Source of the DNA: Neocallimastix lanati (nom. inval.)
Taxonomy: Eukaryota > Neocallimastigomycota > Neocallimastigomycetes > Neocallimastigales > Neocallimastigaceae
Reading direction: 5' to 3'
DNA: 64,000 bases
Assembly: GCA_016946835.1 (NCBI GenBank)
Contig: JACVTC010000192.1
Location: 64,001 to 128,000 of the forward strand
A program made the position numbers and the translations under genes. This document shows, piece by piece, positions 49,418-60,136 of this stretch; position 1 is the first letter of the stretch; each line of letters opens with the position of its first letter. The notes beneath the pieces were generated by a model. It saw nothing but the letters and a program-made list of their open reading frames with translations. It made no database searches and was not told the DNA's origin.

Positions 49418-51880
49418 TTAAAGTACAATGGTATTTTTGTAGCAAATAGGACATTTAACTTCTGTATTAGGGATAATTTCTTCTTCATTATAATTAGAGA
49501 AAATCATTAAGTTTGATCTTAAACATTCACGGTGGAAGTGATGACCACAATTTAATTGTACTGTCTTAATTGAGTTGACTTCTTTATTATAAAAGATTTC
49601 ACTCATAGAAGATTCATAGCTACATAAATCAGAGCATATTAGAGAACATTTTTTTTCCATTTGATTTTGAATCTTAGGAACAATTTTTGTAATTTTATTA
49701 AATAAATTCATTAAAATAGATAGGTTTGCAGCTTCCTCTGGATTATTTCCTTTAGTTTTAATAGTACTTGTAATTTTATTTAAGTTTTCTTTGAAATTAT
49801 TGAATTCTAATTTTAAAATTTCTTCATCATTTCCTTCTTTAGTTAATAAGTTTTGATACTGATTTGTTTTTAGTATATCTGTTTTTTCATTATTTTTTTT
49901 TATTTCTAATAATTGTACTGTAATCTTATTAAGTTTTTCTTGCATTAATTTCTCTTCCTCTTCTTTAGTTATTATTATTCTATTTAATTTTTTCACTTCG
50001 TTATTAACTTGTTTCATATAATCCTTATATTGGTTTTCCATTTTTTTGTTCTTATTTTGTAATTCGTTGTTTTCATTTGTTAAATTTTCTATTTTTTCGG
50101 CATAAATAGTTTGACTACTGTACGCTTCTTTTAGTTTATTATTCTTTTCTTTTAATTTTATCTTCAAATTTTTGTATTTCATTTGTAATTCTTCATTTTC
50201 TTCGGATAAAGATTGCATATTTTCTCTATCTTCTTTTTGGTAATCCATCAGCTTGTTTCTCAATTCATTGATTTCGTTTTGTAATTGCTTGTTGTTATTG
50301 GTTAATTTTTGAATATTTTTTGTGTCAGTAGCTTGTCTTTTAGTAGCCTCTTTTTGGTAATCTTCTAGTTTGTTTCTCAACTCATTGTTTTCGTTTTGTA
50401 ATTGATCGTTCTTATCGGTTAAAATTTGAATATTTTTTGTGTCAGTAGCTTGTCTTTTAGTAGCCTCTTTTTGATAATCCTTTAATTCGTTTCTCAACTC
50501 ATTATTTTCGTTTTGTAATTGCTTGTTGTTATTGGTTAAAATTTGAATATTTTCTGTATCAGTAGCTTGTCTTTTAGTAGCCTCTTTTTGGTAATCCTTT
50601 AATTCGTTTCTCAACTCATTATTTTCGTTTTGTAATTGCTTGTTGTTATTGGTTAATTTTTGAATATTTTTTGTGTCAGTAGCTTGTCTTTTAGTAGCCT
50701 CTTTTTGGTAATCTTCTAGTTTGTTTCTCAACTCATTGTTTTCGTTTTGTAATTGATCGTTCTTATCGGTTAAAATTTGAATATTTTTTGTGTCAGTAGC
50801 TTGTCTTTTAGTAGCCTCTTTTTGATAATCCTTTAATTCGTTTCTCAACTCATTATTTTCGTTTTGTAATTGCTTGTTGTTATTGGTTAAAATTTGGATA
50901 CTTTCTGTATCAGTAGCTTGTCTTTTAGTAGCCTCTTTTTGATAATCCTTTAGTTTTTTTTTCAATTCATTATTTTCGTTTTGTAATTGTTCATTGTTAT
51001 TGGTTAAAATTTGAATATTTTCTTCAGCAGTAGCTTGTCTATCAATAGCCTCTTTTTTACAATCCTCCAGTTGGTCTTTCAACTCAGTTTTTTCATTTTT
51101 TAATTGTTCATACTTATTGGTTAAAGTTTGAATATTTTCTGCGGCAATAGCTTGTCTTTTAGTAGCTTCTTCTAGTTCTTTCGTTTTTATTTCAAATTGG
51201 TGATTCAATTCTTTTAGTTTATCATTTAACGTTGGAATTAAATTTTTTATAAAATTAAATTTATCTTCGATTTTATTAGACTTTAAAACTATTTCTAATT
51301 CACTTTCATTCGATTTAGTTTGAGATGAGAGCATTAAAATAAAATTATTAAAGCATTTTAAAACTTCAATTTCATTAGTTTCATTTTTTTTTAAATGTGG
51401 TAGAATTCTTCCAAAAATATTTTTTCTATATTTGTTATCACCTACAATATTTTCATTTTTGCTTATAATATTTTCATTTTTACTTTCAATATTTTCATTT
51501 TTGCTTATAATATTTTCATTTTTACTTTCAATATTTTCATTTTTGCTTATAATATTTTCATTTTTACTTTCAATATTTTCATTTTTGCTTATAATATTTT
51601 CATTTTTACTTTCAATATTTTCATTTTTGCTTATAATATTTTCATTTTTACTTTCAATATTTTCATTTTTGCTTATAATATTTTCATTTTTACTTTCAAT
51701 ATTTTCATTTTTACTTTCAATATTTTCATTTTTGCTTATAATATTTTCATTTTTACTTTCAATATTTTCATTTTTACTTGCAACATTTTCATTTTCACCT
51801 AAAATATTTTTATTTTCATATTCAACTGTAACATTTTCTTTTTCATCGATAATATCAATAAAGGACCACTCCAAAGACAT
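49418..51880 (-). CDS. Coiled-coil/RING paralog 4
   Basis: 820 residues from ATG 51880 (MSLEWSFIDIIDEKENVTVEY). Residues ~35-150 are ~16 copies of a perfect 7-residue unit alternating NENIESK and NENIISK (nt 51430-51790). The leader FGRILPHLKKNE...EVLKCFNNFILML and a coiled coil follow, with eight 39-residue repeats (NELRNKLEDYQKEATKRQAT, then DT-NIQILT-..QLQNEN; 117-bp spacing from 50331 to 51150). The helical pre-RING region and the finger close the protein: C745, C749/C753, C778-x-H780-x2-H783-x2-C786, C810-x2-C813. All eight zinc ligands of a RING-H2-like finger are present although the first pair is C-x3-C rather than C-x2-C. Ubiquitin-ligase activity and multimerisation by the coiled coil are inferred. 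The target is unknown. Confidence 0.88.
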   Translation of the reverse strand: MSLEWSFIDIIDEKENVTVEYENKNILGENENVASKNENIESKNENIISKNENIESKNENIESKNENIISKNENIESKNENIISKNENIESKNENIISKNENIESKNENIISKNENIESKNENIISKNENIESKNENIISKNENIVGDNKYRKNIFGRILPHLKKNETNEIEVLKCFNNFILMLSSQTKSNESELEIVLKSNKIEDKFNFIKNLIPTLNDKLKELNHQFEIKTKELEEATKRQAIAAENIQTLTNKYEQLKNEKTELKDQLEDCKKEAIDRQATAEENIQILTNNNEQLQNENNELKKKLKDYQKEATKRQATDTESIQILTNNNKQLQNENNELRNELKDYQKEATKRQATDTKNIQILTDKNDQLQNENNELRNKLEDYQKEATKRQATDTKNIQKLTNNNKQLQNENNELRNELKDYQKEATKRQATDTENIQILTNNNKQLQNENNELRNELKDYQKEATKRQATDTKNIQILTDKNDQLQNENNELRNKLEDYQKEATKRQATDTKNIQKLTNNNKQLQNEINELRNKLMDYQKEDRENMQSLSEENEELQMKYKNLKIKLKEKNNKLKEAYSSQTIYAEKIENLTNENNELQNKNKKMENQYKDYMKQVNNEVKKLNRIIITKEEEEKLMQEKLNKITVQLLEIKKNNEKTDILKTNQYQNLLTKEGNDEEILKLEFNNFKENLNKITSTIKTKGNNPEEAANLSILMNLFNKITKIVPKIQNQMEKKCSLICSDLCSYESSMSEIFYNKEVNSIKTVQLNCGHHFHRECLRSNLMIFSNYNEEEIIPNTEVKCPICYKNTIVL

Positions 51881-52673
51881 TCTTATTTATGTAAAGTAAA
51901 GAAAAAAAAATTAAAATAATTATGATAATAATAATATTAAAAATTATAAAATAATTAAAAAAATTTTTTTTAATAATTAAATAATATACTTTTTTTTCAA
52001 ATAAAAATGAGTTTTTTTTTTTTTTTTCTTTCTTTCTTTCTTTAATTTCTAAACTATATATATAATTTTTGAAATTTCAAAATAATATAGATGAATATTT
52101 GATAAAATATACGTTTATAATGAAAATTAATATATATACATATATAGAAGAAAAAAAAAATTTAAAAAAAAAAAAAAAAAAAAGATTTAAGTATTTATAT
52201 AAATAAAATTTTTTATTATAAAAATGAATAAAATAAAATAAAATAAATATTAACAATAGTAATGATAATAATGATTATAGTTTTTTTTTTTTCTTTTTGG
52301 AAATAATATTAAATAATAATAATAATAATATATTACTATTTCTAATATTATTTTTCTACTTCCAATATTATTATTATATTCTATTTAAAAAAAAAAAAAA
52401 AAAAAAAAAAATTGTTTATTATTTATTACAAATATAATTAAATAAATAATTAAATAAATAATTAATTAATTAAATTTTTTTTCTTTTTTTTACTTCTTTT
52501 TATCTCACCACGTTTATTTGTACTCATTTTTTACTCATTTTGTCCATTTTTTTTTATTTATCAAGACTATAATATATATAAAAAAAAATTTTTTTTTATT
52601 CTTCCAAACAATAATCATCTCATTTATATATATATATATTTATTTATTTATTTATATTTATCTATATTTATTT

Positions 52674-52756
<83 letters not shown>

Positions 52757-53380
52757 TTACTTATTATTTAACTAATGAAATATATGGATATAGCTTTTGC
52801 GTATTAATTTATATAATTAATTTCTTTATTTCAATTTTATTCTAATAAATAAATATATATTACATATTTTAAAAAAAAAAAAAAAAAAAAAAGACTTAAC
52901 TTTTTAAAATAATAATTTTTTAAATATATATATATATATATATATTTATTTATTTATTTATTTATTTATTTTTTTATTAATTTTAACTAATAGTTTTCTC
53001 TGTATTTTAAATTAAAATATATATTAAATTATTAAATAATAATTAAAAAAAATTAAATATATATATATATATATTAAGATATAATAATAATAAAATATAA
53101 TTATAATAAATAAATAAATAATAATAGATAATATATAATAATAGATAATAATTATCATTATTATCCTAATAATAATAATAAATAATAAATAATAATAAAT
53201 AATAATATATATATATTTTATAGCAACAATTATTGAGAACTTTAATCTTTATTTTTTTATTTATTAATATTTATTTATTACATGAATAGTTTTAATTTAA
53301 ATATAAAATAAAATAAAATAAAATAAAATAAAATAAATATTATTTTTTGTCTAATTAGAACATAATAATATTTAAAATGG
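51881..53380. other. Intergenic: shared 5' flank and shared 3' flank blocks
   Basis: 51881-52560 carries the flank blocks shared with paralogs 3 and 5. (TTTA)n lies at 52640-52757. 52765-53230 repeats the block at 45871-46330. No gene. Confidence 0.65.
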
Positions 53381-53439
53381 TAATGTAAAGTAAAAATTAA
53401 TATTCAAGATAAAATGTATAAATAATTTCAGAAAAAAGT

Positions 53440-55075
53440 TCCTTTGAAACGAACCACCAAGATTACTTGTTCTGGATTAGGGTTTGAATTGACTATCTGA
53501 AAAGAAATTATATGATCTTCTCCTTCAGAAGCATTGGCCCCTGCTAGTGACGCTCTTTGATCAGGTTGTACTTTTACTATCGGAATAGTAACCCTTGTCG
53601 TGTACTAGACCGAGGCATAATTTCTGTAAAGAGAACCGCATATCGTACCAAGAATGGTGTTTTTGTGCATCATAATATTTTGACTTAGGTACTATAATAC
53701 CTTCGTCTTTCTCAGGATCCGATTGATCAATGACATAATCAGTAGTAACCCTGGTGACAAAAGTTTCGGTTAAACTCCTTACTTCCTGATCTGGTTGTTG
53801 TATGAAATATGGTACTTTTAGTTCTTTATTAAAAGATTGCATTCCATAGCCATTTAATTGATTCAATGCATCTACTATATAATCACTATTTCTAAAATTG
53901 ACCTTAAGTACTTGTGTATTGAGCAAAGTGTTATTCTAATAAATTGTTGGTGATAATCCTTCATTAGCTCTAACAGTAGTTTACTTTTCCTTGTATTCTT
54001 GTTGTAATATAGAAAATGGACCAATAACTAAGGTATCATTAATATTCTGTACAGCTAGATTTGTTTTTGAATCAGGGACATCGGTCCAAAGTTTTTCTAT
54101 TTACTTATCATCCAATTACGAAACCGCTTGCTTGATCTTCTAATCGATGTCATAAGACTACTTAAAGACAAAAATTTATTAGCAATACTTAAGCCATATT
54201 GCAAATATTTTTCATATTCCGACTTATTTACTATATAGTAAGTAATATCCTTATAATAAAAATTATGAAATCTTACTATATCGAGTAATTTTATGGTTTG
54301 TCTGTTTTCAGGTACCTATATAGTCCTAATAACCTTACCTTCACTTTCAGCCAAGGAGATAGTAAAAGAATAACATATGATCAAAACGTTTAGAATGATC
54401 TATAACATAATGACGAGAACTAATACCAGTTACAGTACTTTCAATAATAGTTCTATAATTTCTTGCATTGTGCACTTAAGCATTTTCACTTGAACCAGTA
54501 AACAATATAATAACATCGTTAGCATCAAACTTTATAGCGAGAGCTTGATCATCCTTCCTGTCCTTAAAAGAGCAGTTTTAAAGGATACAATCCATATCCA
54601 TAAGCAATAGTTACACCTGTTTTTATATCATTATTCCAACAAGTTGATGTCCAGAGAAACTGAGCAGTATCGCAGAAAAACAAGTGTATAAACGATTTAG
54701 TAAATTTTACTTTCGTAATATCACTAAAGATAATCCTTTCATCTAACAGATACGGCACCAATCATCAAAACTACACCTTTTATATTGTTAGGGTTTGCAG
54801 TTGAAAATAGATGCTGCCTTACCATCTCTCTTTCAGCGTTAACAATATTGTGATCAGTATTTGAACGTTTAGCAGAATTCTATAATAAATTGAACATTAC
54901 ATTAGGTAAGTTCCTCTTAAGATAGTTTACTTCTTCAGTAGATAATTGAGTATGAATTCTGTATGAAGAACTTTACTCCTTTTTTTTTTTTGTCATTTCA
55001 TAGGCTTCATTTCTTAAATTATCATCATCATTGCGATGAATGACAGTTTCAATGAGTTGTTAAATATCCATGTCA
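53440..55075 (-). pseudogene. Decayed large ORF, possibly RNA-virus replicase-like insertion
   Basis: A ~1.6-kb stretch with clearly more G and C than its flanks. On the minus strand a reading frame can be followed from ~55070 to ~53440 through at least six frame changes and several stops. The longest open pieces are 53561-53926 (121 residues) and 54564-54761 (65 residues). A piece near 54880-54770 has a His-containing segment (TDHNIVNAEREM) followed by a hydrophobic strand ending in MIGA. A later piece near 54650 has spaced Cys residues (FFCDTAQ, STCWNN) before an IAYGYGLYP strand. This order loosely recalls the capping methyltransferase of alphavirus-like RNA viruses, many of which infect fungi. 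The assignment is weak; an ordinary fungal gene in decay is an equal alternative. Many breaks, non-functional. Poly(A) near 54980 (TTTTTTTTTTT on plus). Confidence 0.45.
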
Positions 55076-55327
55076 AAATAAAGATATTTAAATGATTATC
55101 TGCAAAGATTATGAAAGTTTGATAAATCAAACACAACAAATCAAACAATAGGTATTTATAATATCAATATTAATAATAATAATAATGGTTTTACATTATA
55201 ATAATAGGAAATAAAGTGATATAATTATAATTTTAAAATATTAATAATAGTGACAATAGTTATAATAGTTAATAATAGAAATAATATTAAAAGTTAGCAA
55301 TAATAATAATAAAATAAAATAAATAAC

Positions 55328-55359
<32 letters not shown>

Positions 55360-55769
55360 TAAATAAAAAAAAATTTTTCCATCATTATTATATTTATTAT
55401 TATATTTATTTATAATAATAATAAAATAAATAAAATAAAATATTATTATTTACATATAATAAATAAAAAAAATTTTTTTCATAATCATTAAAAAAAAATT
55501 TTTAGTATTTATTCATACGTTAACTACTAATTAATGCAAATATTATTAATTATATTTTTATTATTAATATTTTATGAATTATAAAAAAAAAAGTGATTAA
55601 TATGAAATTTAAAATTTTATGAAAAATAAAAATAAAGTATATTGAAAAATATTAAAATATATAGTAACACATTTTTTTTTTAAATTTATACATTTATTTA
55701 TTTTTAATTAATATAGTATATAAAATAAAATATTGAAAGTTAAAGATTTTTTTTTAAAAAAAATTATTA
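55076..55769. other. AT-rich intergenic DNA
   Basis: AATAATAG-type words, poly(A) at 55329-55353 and short TTATTA runs. 3' flank of paralog 5; nothing coding. Confidence 0.6.
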
Positions 55770-58700
55770 TTAAAGTACAATGGTATTTTTGTAGCAAATA
55801 GGACATTTAATTTCTGAATTAGTGGTAATTTCTTCTTTTTCAATATAACTAGATAAAAATGCTAGATATGATTTTAAACACTCATAGTGGAAGTAATGAC
55901 CACAATTTAATTGTACTTTCTTAATTGAGTCGCCCATAGAAGATTCATGGTTACATAAATCAGAGCATATTAGAGAACATTTTTTTTCTATTTGATTTTG
56001 AATCTTAGGAACAATTTTTGTAATTTTATTAAATAAATAATTTAAAATAGAGAGGTCCGCAGCTTCCTCTGGATTCTTTCCTTTAATTTTAATAGTACTT
56101 GTAATTTTATTTAAGTTTTCTTTGAAATTATTGAATTCTAATTTTAAAATTTCTTCATCATTTCCTTCTTTAGCTAATAAGTTTTGATACTGATTTGTTT
56201 TTAGTATATCTGTTTTTTCATTATTTTTTTTTATTTCTGATAATTGTACTGTAACCTTATTAAGTTTTTCTTGCATCAATTTCTTTTCCTCTTCTTTATT
56301 TTCTATGATTCTATTTAATTCTTTCACTTTATTATTAACTTGTTTCATATAATCCTTATGTTGGTTTTCCATTTTTTCATTCTTCTTTTGTAATTCGTGA
56401 TTTTCATTTGTTAAATTTTCTATTTCTTTGATATAAATAGTTTGACTACTCTTTGCTTCTTTTAGCTTATTATTTTTTTCTTTTATTTGTTTCTTCAAAT
56501 TTCTGTAATTCATTTGCAATTCTTTTTTTTCTTTGGTTAAAATTTCTATATTTTCTCCATCTTCTTTTTGGTAATCCATCAGTTGTTTACTCAACTTATT
56601 GTTTTCCTTTTGTAATTCTTCTTTATCTTTAGTTAAAGATTGTATATTTTCTCCATATTCTTTATGATAATCCTTCAGTTGGTTACTCAACTTATTGTTT
56701 TCCTTTTGTAATTCTTCTTTATCTTTGGTTAAAGATTGTATATTTTCTCCATATTCTTTTTGGTAATCCTTCAGTTGGTTACTCAACTTATTATTTTCCT
56801 TTTGTAATTCTTCTTTATCTTTGGTTAAAGATTGTATATTTTCTCCAGCTCCTTTTTGGTAATCGTCTAGTTGGTTTTTCAACTTATTGTTTTCGTTTTG
56901 TAATTGTTTGTTGTTATTGGTTAACATTTGAATAAATTCTGCGTCTGTAGCTTGTCTATCAATAGTTTCTTTTTGGTAATCCTCCAGTTGGTTTTTCAAC
57001 TTATTTCTTTCCTTTTGCAATTGTTCATTCTCATTAATTAAAAACTGTATATTTTTTCTAGTTTCTTTTTTGTTATCCTCCAGTTTATTTTGCCACTCAC
57101 TGTTTTCATTTTGTAATTCTTTAATCCTGTTGGTTAAAATTTGAATATTTTCTTCCGCAGTAGCTTGTCTATCAATAGTTTCTTTTTGGTAATCCTCCAG
57201 TTGGTTTTTCAACTTATTTCTTTCCTTTTGTAATTGTTCATTCTCATCAATTAATAACTGTATATTTTCTCTAGTTTCTTTTTTATTATCTTCCAGTTTA
57301 TTTTGCCACTCACTGTTTTCATTTTGTAATTCTTTAATCCTGTTGGTTAAAATTTGAATATTTTCTTCCGCAGTAGCTTGTCTATCAATAGTTTCTTTTT
57401 GGTAATCCTCCAGCTGGTTTTTCAACTTATTTCTTTCCTTTTGTAATTGTTCATTCTCATCAATTAATAACTGTATATTTTCTCTAGTTTCTTTTTTGTT
57501 ATCTTCCAGTTTATTTTGCCATTCATTGTTTTCATTTTGTAATTGTTCAATCCTGTGGGTTAAAATTTGAATATTTTCTTCCGCAGTAGCTTGTTTATCA
57601 ATAATCTCTTTTTTGCAATCCTCCATTTGATTTTTCAACTCATTGTTTTTATTTTGTAATTGTTCAATCCCATTGGTTAACATTTGAATATTTTCTTCCG
57701 CAATAGCTTGTCTACCAATAGCTTCTTTTTGGAAATCCTCCAGTTGGTATTTCAACTCATTGTTTTCATTTTGTAATTGTTTATTCTTATTAATTAAAAA
57801 TTGTATATTTTCTCTAGTTTCTTTTTTGTTATCTTCCAGTTTATTTTGCCATTCATTGTTTTCATTTTGTAATTGTTCAATCCTGTGGGTTAAAATTTGA
57901 ACATTTTCTTCGGCAGTAGCTTGTTTATCAATAACCTCTTTTTTGCAATCCTCCATTTGGTTTTTCAACTCATTGTTTTCATTTTGTAATTGTTCAATCC
58001 TGTTGGTTAAAATTTGAATATTTTCTTCGGCAGTAGCTTTTTTATCAATAACCTCTTTTTTGCAATCCTCCACTTGGTTTTTCAACTCATTGTTTTCATT
58101 TTGTAATTGTTCAATCCCATTGGTTAACATTTGAATATTTTCTGCATCAGTAACTTGTCTTTTAGTAGCCTCTTTTTGGTAATCTTCTAGTCTGCTTCTT
58201 AGCTCATTATTTTCGTTTTGTAATTGCTCGTTGTTATTGGTTAAATTTTGAATATATTCTATAGCTTCTTTTTTGCAATCCTCAAGTTGATTTTTCAACT
58301 TATTGTTTTCATTTTGAGCATTGGTTAACATTTTAATATTTTCTTCTGCAGAAGCTTGTCTATCAATAGCCTCTTTTTGGAAATCTTCTAGTTGGTTTCT
58401 CAACATATTACTTTTCTCTTGTAATTGTTCTTTCTCATTGGTTAAAATATGAATATTTTCTGCAACAATAGCTTGTCTTTTAGTAGCTTCTTCTAGTTCT
58501 TTCGTTTTTATTTCAAATTGGTAATTCAATTCTTTTTTTTTTTTATTTAACATTAGAATTAAATTATATATATAATTAAATTTATCTTCGATTTTATTAG
58601 AATTTAAATTCATTTCTAATTCACTTTCATTCAATTGAAATTGAGATGAGAGCATTAAAATGAAATTATTAAAGTATTTTAATATATTTCTTCCATATTG

Positions 58701-58826
58701 GTTTTCAACTAAAATAACTTCATTTTTACTTGCAACATTTTCATTTTCACTGAAAGTATTTTCATATTCAACTGTAACATTTCCATTTTCATTATCAATA
58801 TCAACAAGGGACCACTCCATTGTCAT
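55770..58826 (-). CDS. Coiled-coil/RING paralog 5 (largest)
   Basis: 1018 residues from ATG 58826 (MTMEWSLVDID); the ATG at 58820 would give MEWS, closer to the relatives. The N-terminal heptads are reduced to NENVASKNE. The coiled coil (~100-880) mixes 39-residue units (NELKNQMEDCKKEVIDKQAT...) with 32-residue units (NEWQNKLEDNKKETRENIQ...). Together these form a 71-residue, 213-bp higher-order repeat, with its landmark at 56981, 57194 and 57407. Further down, three ~27-residue units carry NIQSLTKDKEELQKENNKL. The pre-RING helix (FNNFKENLNKITSTIK) and the finger follow: C950, C954/C958, C975-x-H977-x2-H980-x2-C983, C1008-x2-C1011. The loop between the first and third ligands is 8 residues shorter than in paralog 4. 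Putative E3 ligase. Confidence 0.88.
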   Translation of the reverse strand: MTMEWSLVDIDNENGNVTVEYENTFSENENVASKNEVILVENQYGRNILKYFNNFILMLSSQFQLNESELEMNLNSNKIEDKFNYIYNLILMLNKKKKELNYQFEIKTKELEEATKRQAIVAENIHILTNEKEQLQEKSNMLRNQLEDFQKEAIDRQASAEENIKMLTNAQNENNKLKNQLEDCKKEAIEYIQNLTNNNEQLQNENNELRSRLEDYQKEATKRQVTDAENIQMLTNGIEQLQNENNELKNQVEDCKKEVIDKKATAEENIQILTNRIEQLQNENNELKNQMEDCKKEVIDKQATAEENVQILTHRIEQLQNENNEWQNKLEDNKKETRENIQFLINKNKQLQNENNELKYQLEDFQKEAIGRQAIAEENIQMLTNGIEQLQNKNNELKNQMEDCKKEIIDKQATAEENIQILTHRIEQLQNENNEWQNKLEDNKKETRENIQLLIDENEQLQKERNKLKNQLEDYQKETIDRQATAEENIQILTNRIKELQNENSEWQNKLEDNKKETRENIQLLIDENEQLQKERNKLKNQLEDYQKETIDRQATAEENIQILTNRIKELQNENSEWQNKLEDNKKETRKNIQFLINENEQLQKERNKLKNQLEDYQKETIDRQATDAEFIQMLTNNNKQLQNENNKLKNQLDDYQKGAGENIQSLTKDKEELQKENNKLSNQLKDYQKEYGENIQSLTKDKEELQKENNKLSNQLKDYHKEYGENIQSLTKDKEELQKENNKLSKQLMDYQKEDGENIEILTKEKKELQMNYRNLKKQIKEKNNKLKEAKSSQTIYIKEIENLTNENHELQKKNEKMENQHKDYMKQVNNKVKELNRIIENKEEEKKLMQEKLNKVTVQLSEIKKNNEKTDILKTNQYQNLLAKEGNDEEILKLEFNNFKENLNKITSTIKIKGKNPEEAADLSILNYLFNKITKIVPKIQNQIEKKCSLICSDLCNHESSMGDSIKKVQLNCGHYFHYECLKSYLAFLSSYIEKEEITTNSEIKCPICYKNTIVL

Positions 58827-59177
58827 TCTAATATTTATATAAAATAAATCAAAAAAATTTATAATAATTATGATAATAATAATATAATAATAATAATAAT
58901 TAAATAATATACATTTTTTTCAAATAAAAATGAGTTTTTTTTTTTTTTTTTTTTCTTTAATATCTAGACAATATATAAAATTTTTTTCAAATATATAATT
59001 CTTTTAAATATATAATTATTTAAATATATAATTTTTTCAAATAAAAGAAAAAAAATTGAAATTTCAAAATAATATTGATGAAAATCTGATAAAATATATA
59101 TTTATAATGAAAATTTATATATATACATATACATGTATAGAAGAAATAAATAAAAATAAATAATAATAAAAAACAAA

Positions 59178-59210
<33 letters not shown>

Positions 59211-59579
59211 ATTTTATATTTATTATCTATTACCAAAGTAATTAAATAATTAAATAAATAATTAAATTTTATAAGAAAAATTTTTTTTTTTTTTTTTTTT
59301 TTTTTAATTATTTTTACTTCTTTTTTTAATTTCCCCTCGTTTGTTTGTGTCCATTTTTTATTCATTTGTCCATTTTTTTTCTTTTGTCCATTTTTTTATT
59401 TATTAAAACTAAAATTTATAAAATAAATACTAAAAAAAATTAGACAAAATAAAAAAAATAAATAAATAAAAATTAAGAATATAAAAAAAGTTAATCATAA
59501 ATAAATAACCTCCCTATTTATATATATAATATAATATATAATATATTTTTCAATATTTTTCACTAAAAAAAAAAATAAA

Positions 59580-59629
<50 letters not shown>

Positions 59630-60136
59630 AAAAAAAGTATATATAATTATTATATATCTATTTAATATTATAAAACAAATAATTTTTATAATTTATCAGT
59701 ACTTTTAATACAATAAAGAAAAGAAAACAAAAGAAAATATATAAATATATTTACACTTCTTTTCAATAAAATTTATAATATTTCTATTGTAATTTTTTTT
59801 TTCTATTTTTATTATTTTTTTTTTTTATTTTCTATTTTTATTCTTATTTTTAATTTTCTATTTTTATTATTTTCTAAATTTTTTTTTATTTTATTTTATT
59901 TTTAATTTGTTTTTATTCCTTTTTTTTTTTTTTTTTTTTAATGTTTCATAAAAAAAATTTTTTTTTTTGAAGTTTCCTTTAGCAACTTTTGTTTTAAATA
60001 ATACTTCAAAAAAAAAAAAAAAGTCAATACTTTATATTTATTATGTTAAGATAATATGATATATATTAATAAAATAAAAATTATTAATAATTAATTTATG
60101 CAATAAAATTTACAACTATATTGAATGATCTATGAA
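58827..60136. other. AT-rich intergenic DNA
   Basis: 58920-59110 holds the flank block shared with paralog 4. Poly(A) at 59178-59208 and 59585-59624, and poly(T) at 59279-59305 and 59917-59939. No gene recognised. Confidence 0.65.

Noticed and set aside
51432-51899. Plus-strand hydrophobic repeat frame (FSFLLSI/FSFLLII)
   Set aside because: Antisense of the NENIESK heptads of paralog 4; it exists only because a 21-bp repeat keeps any frame open.
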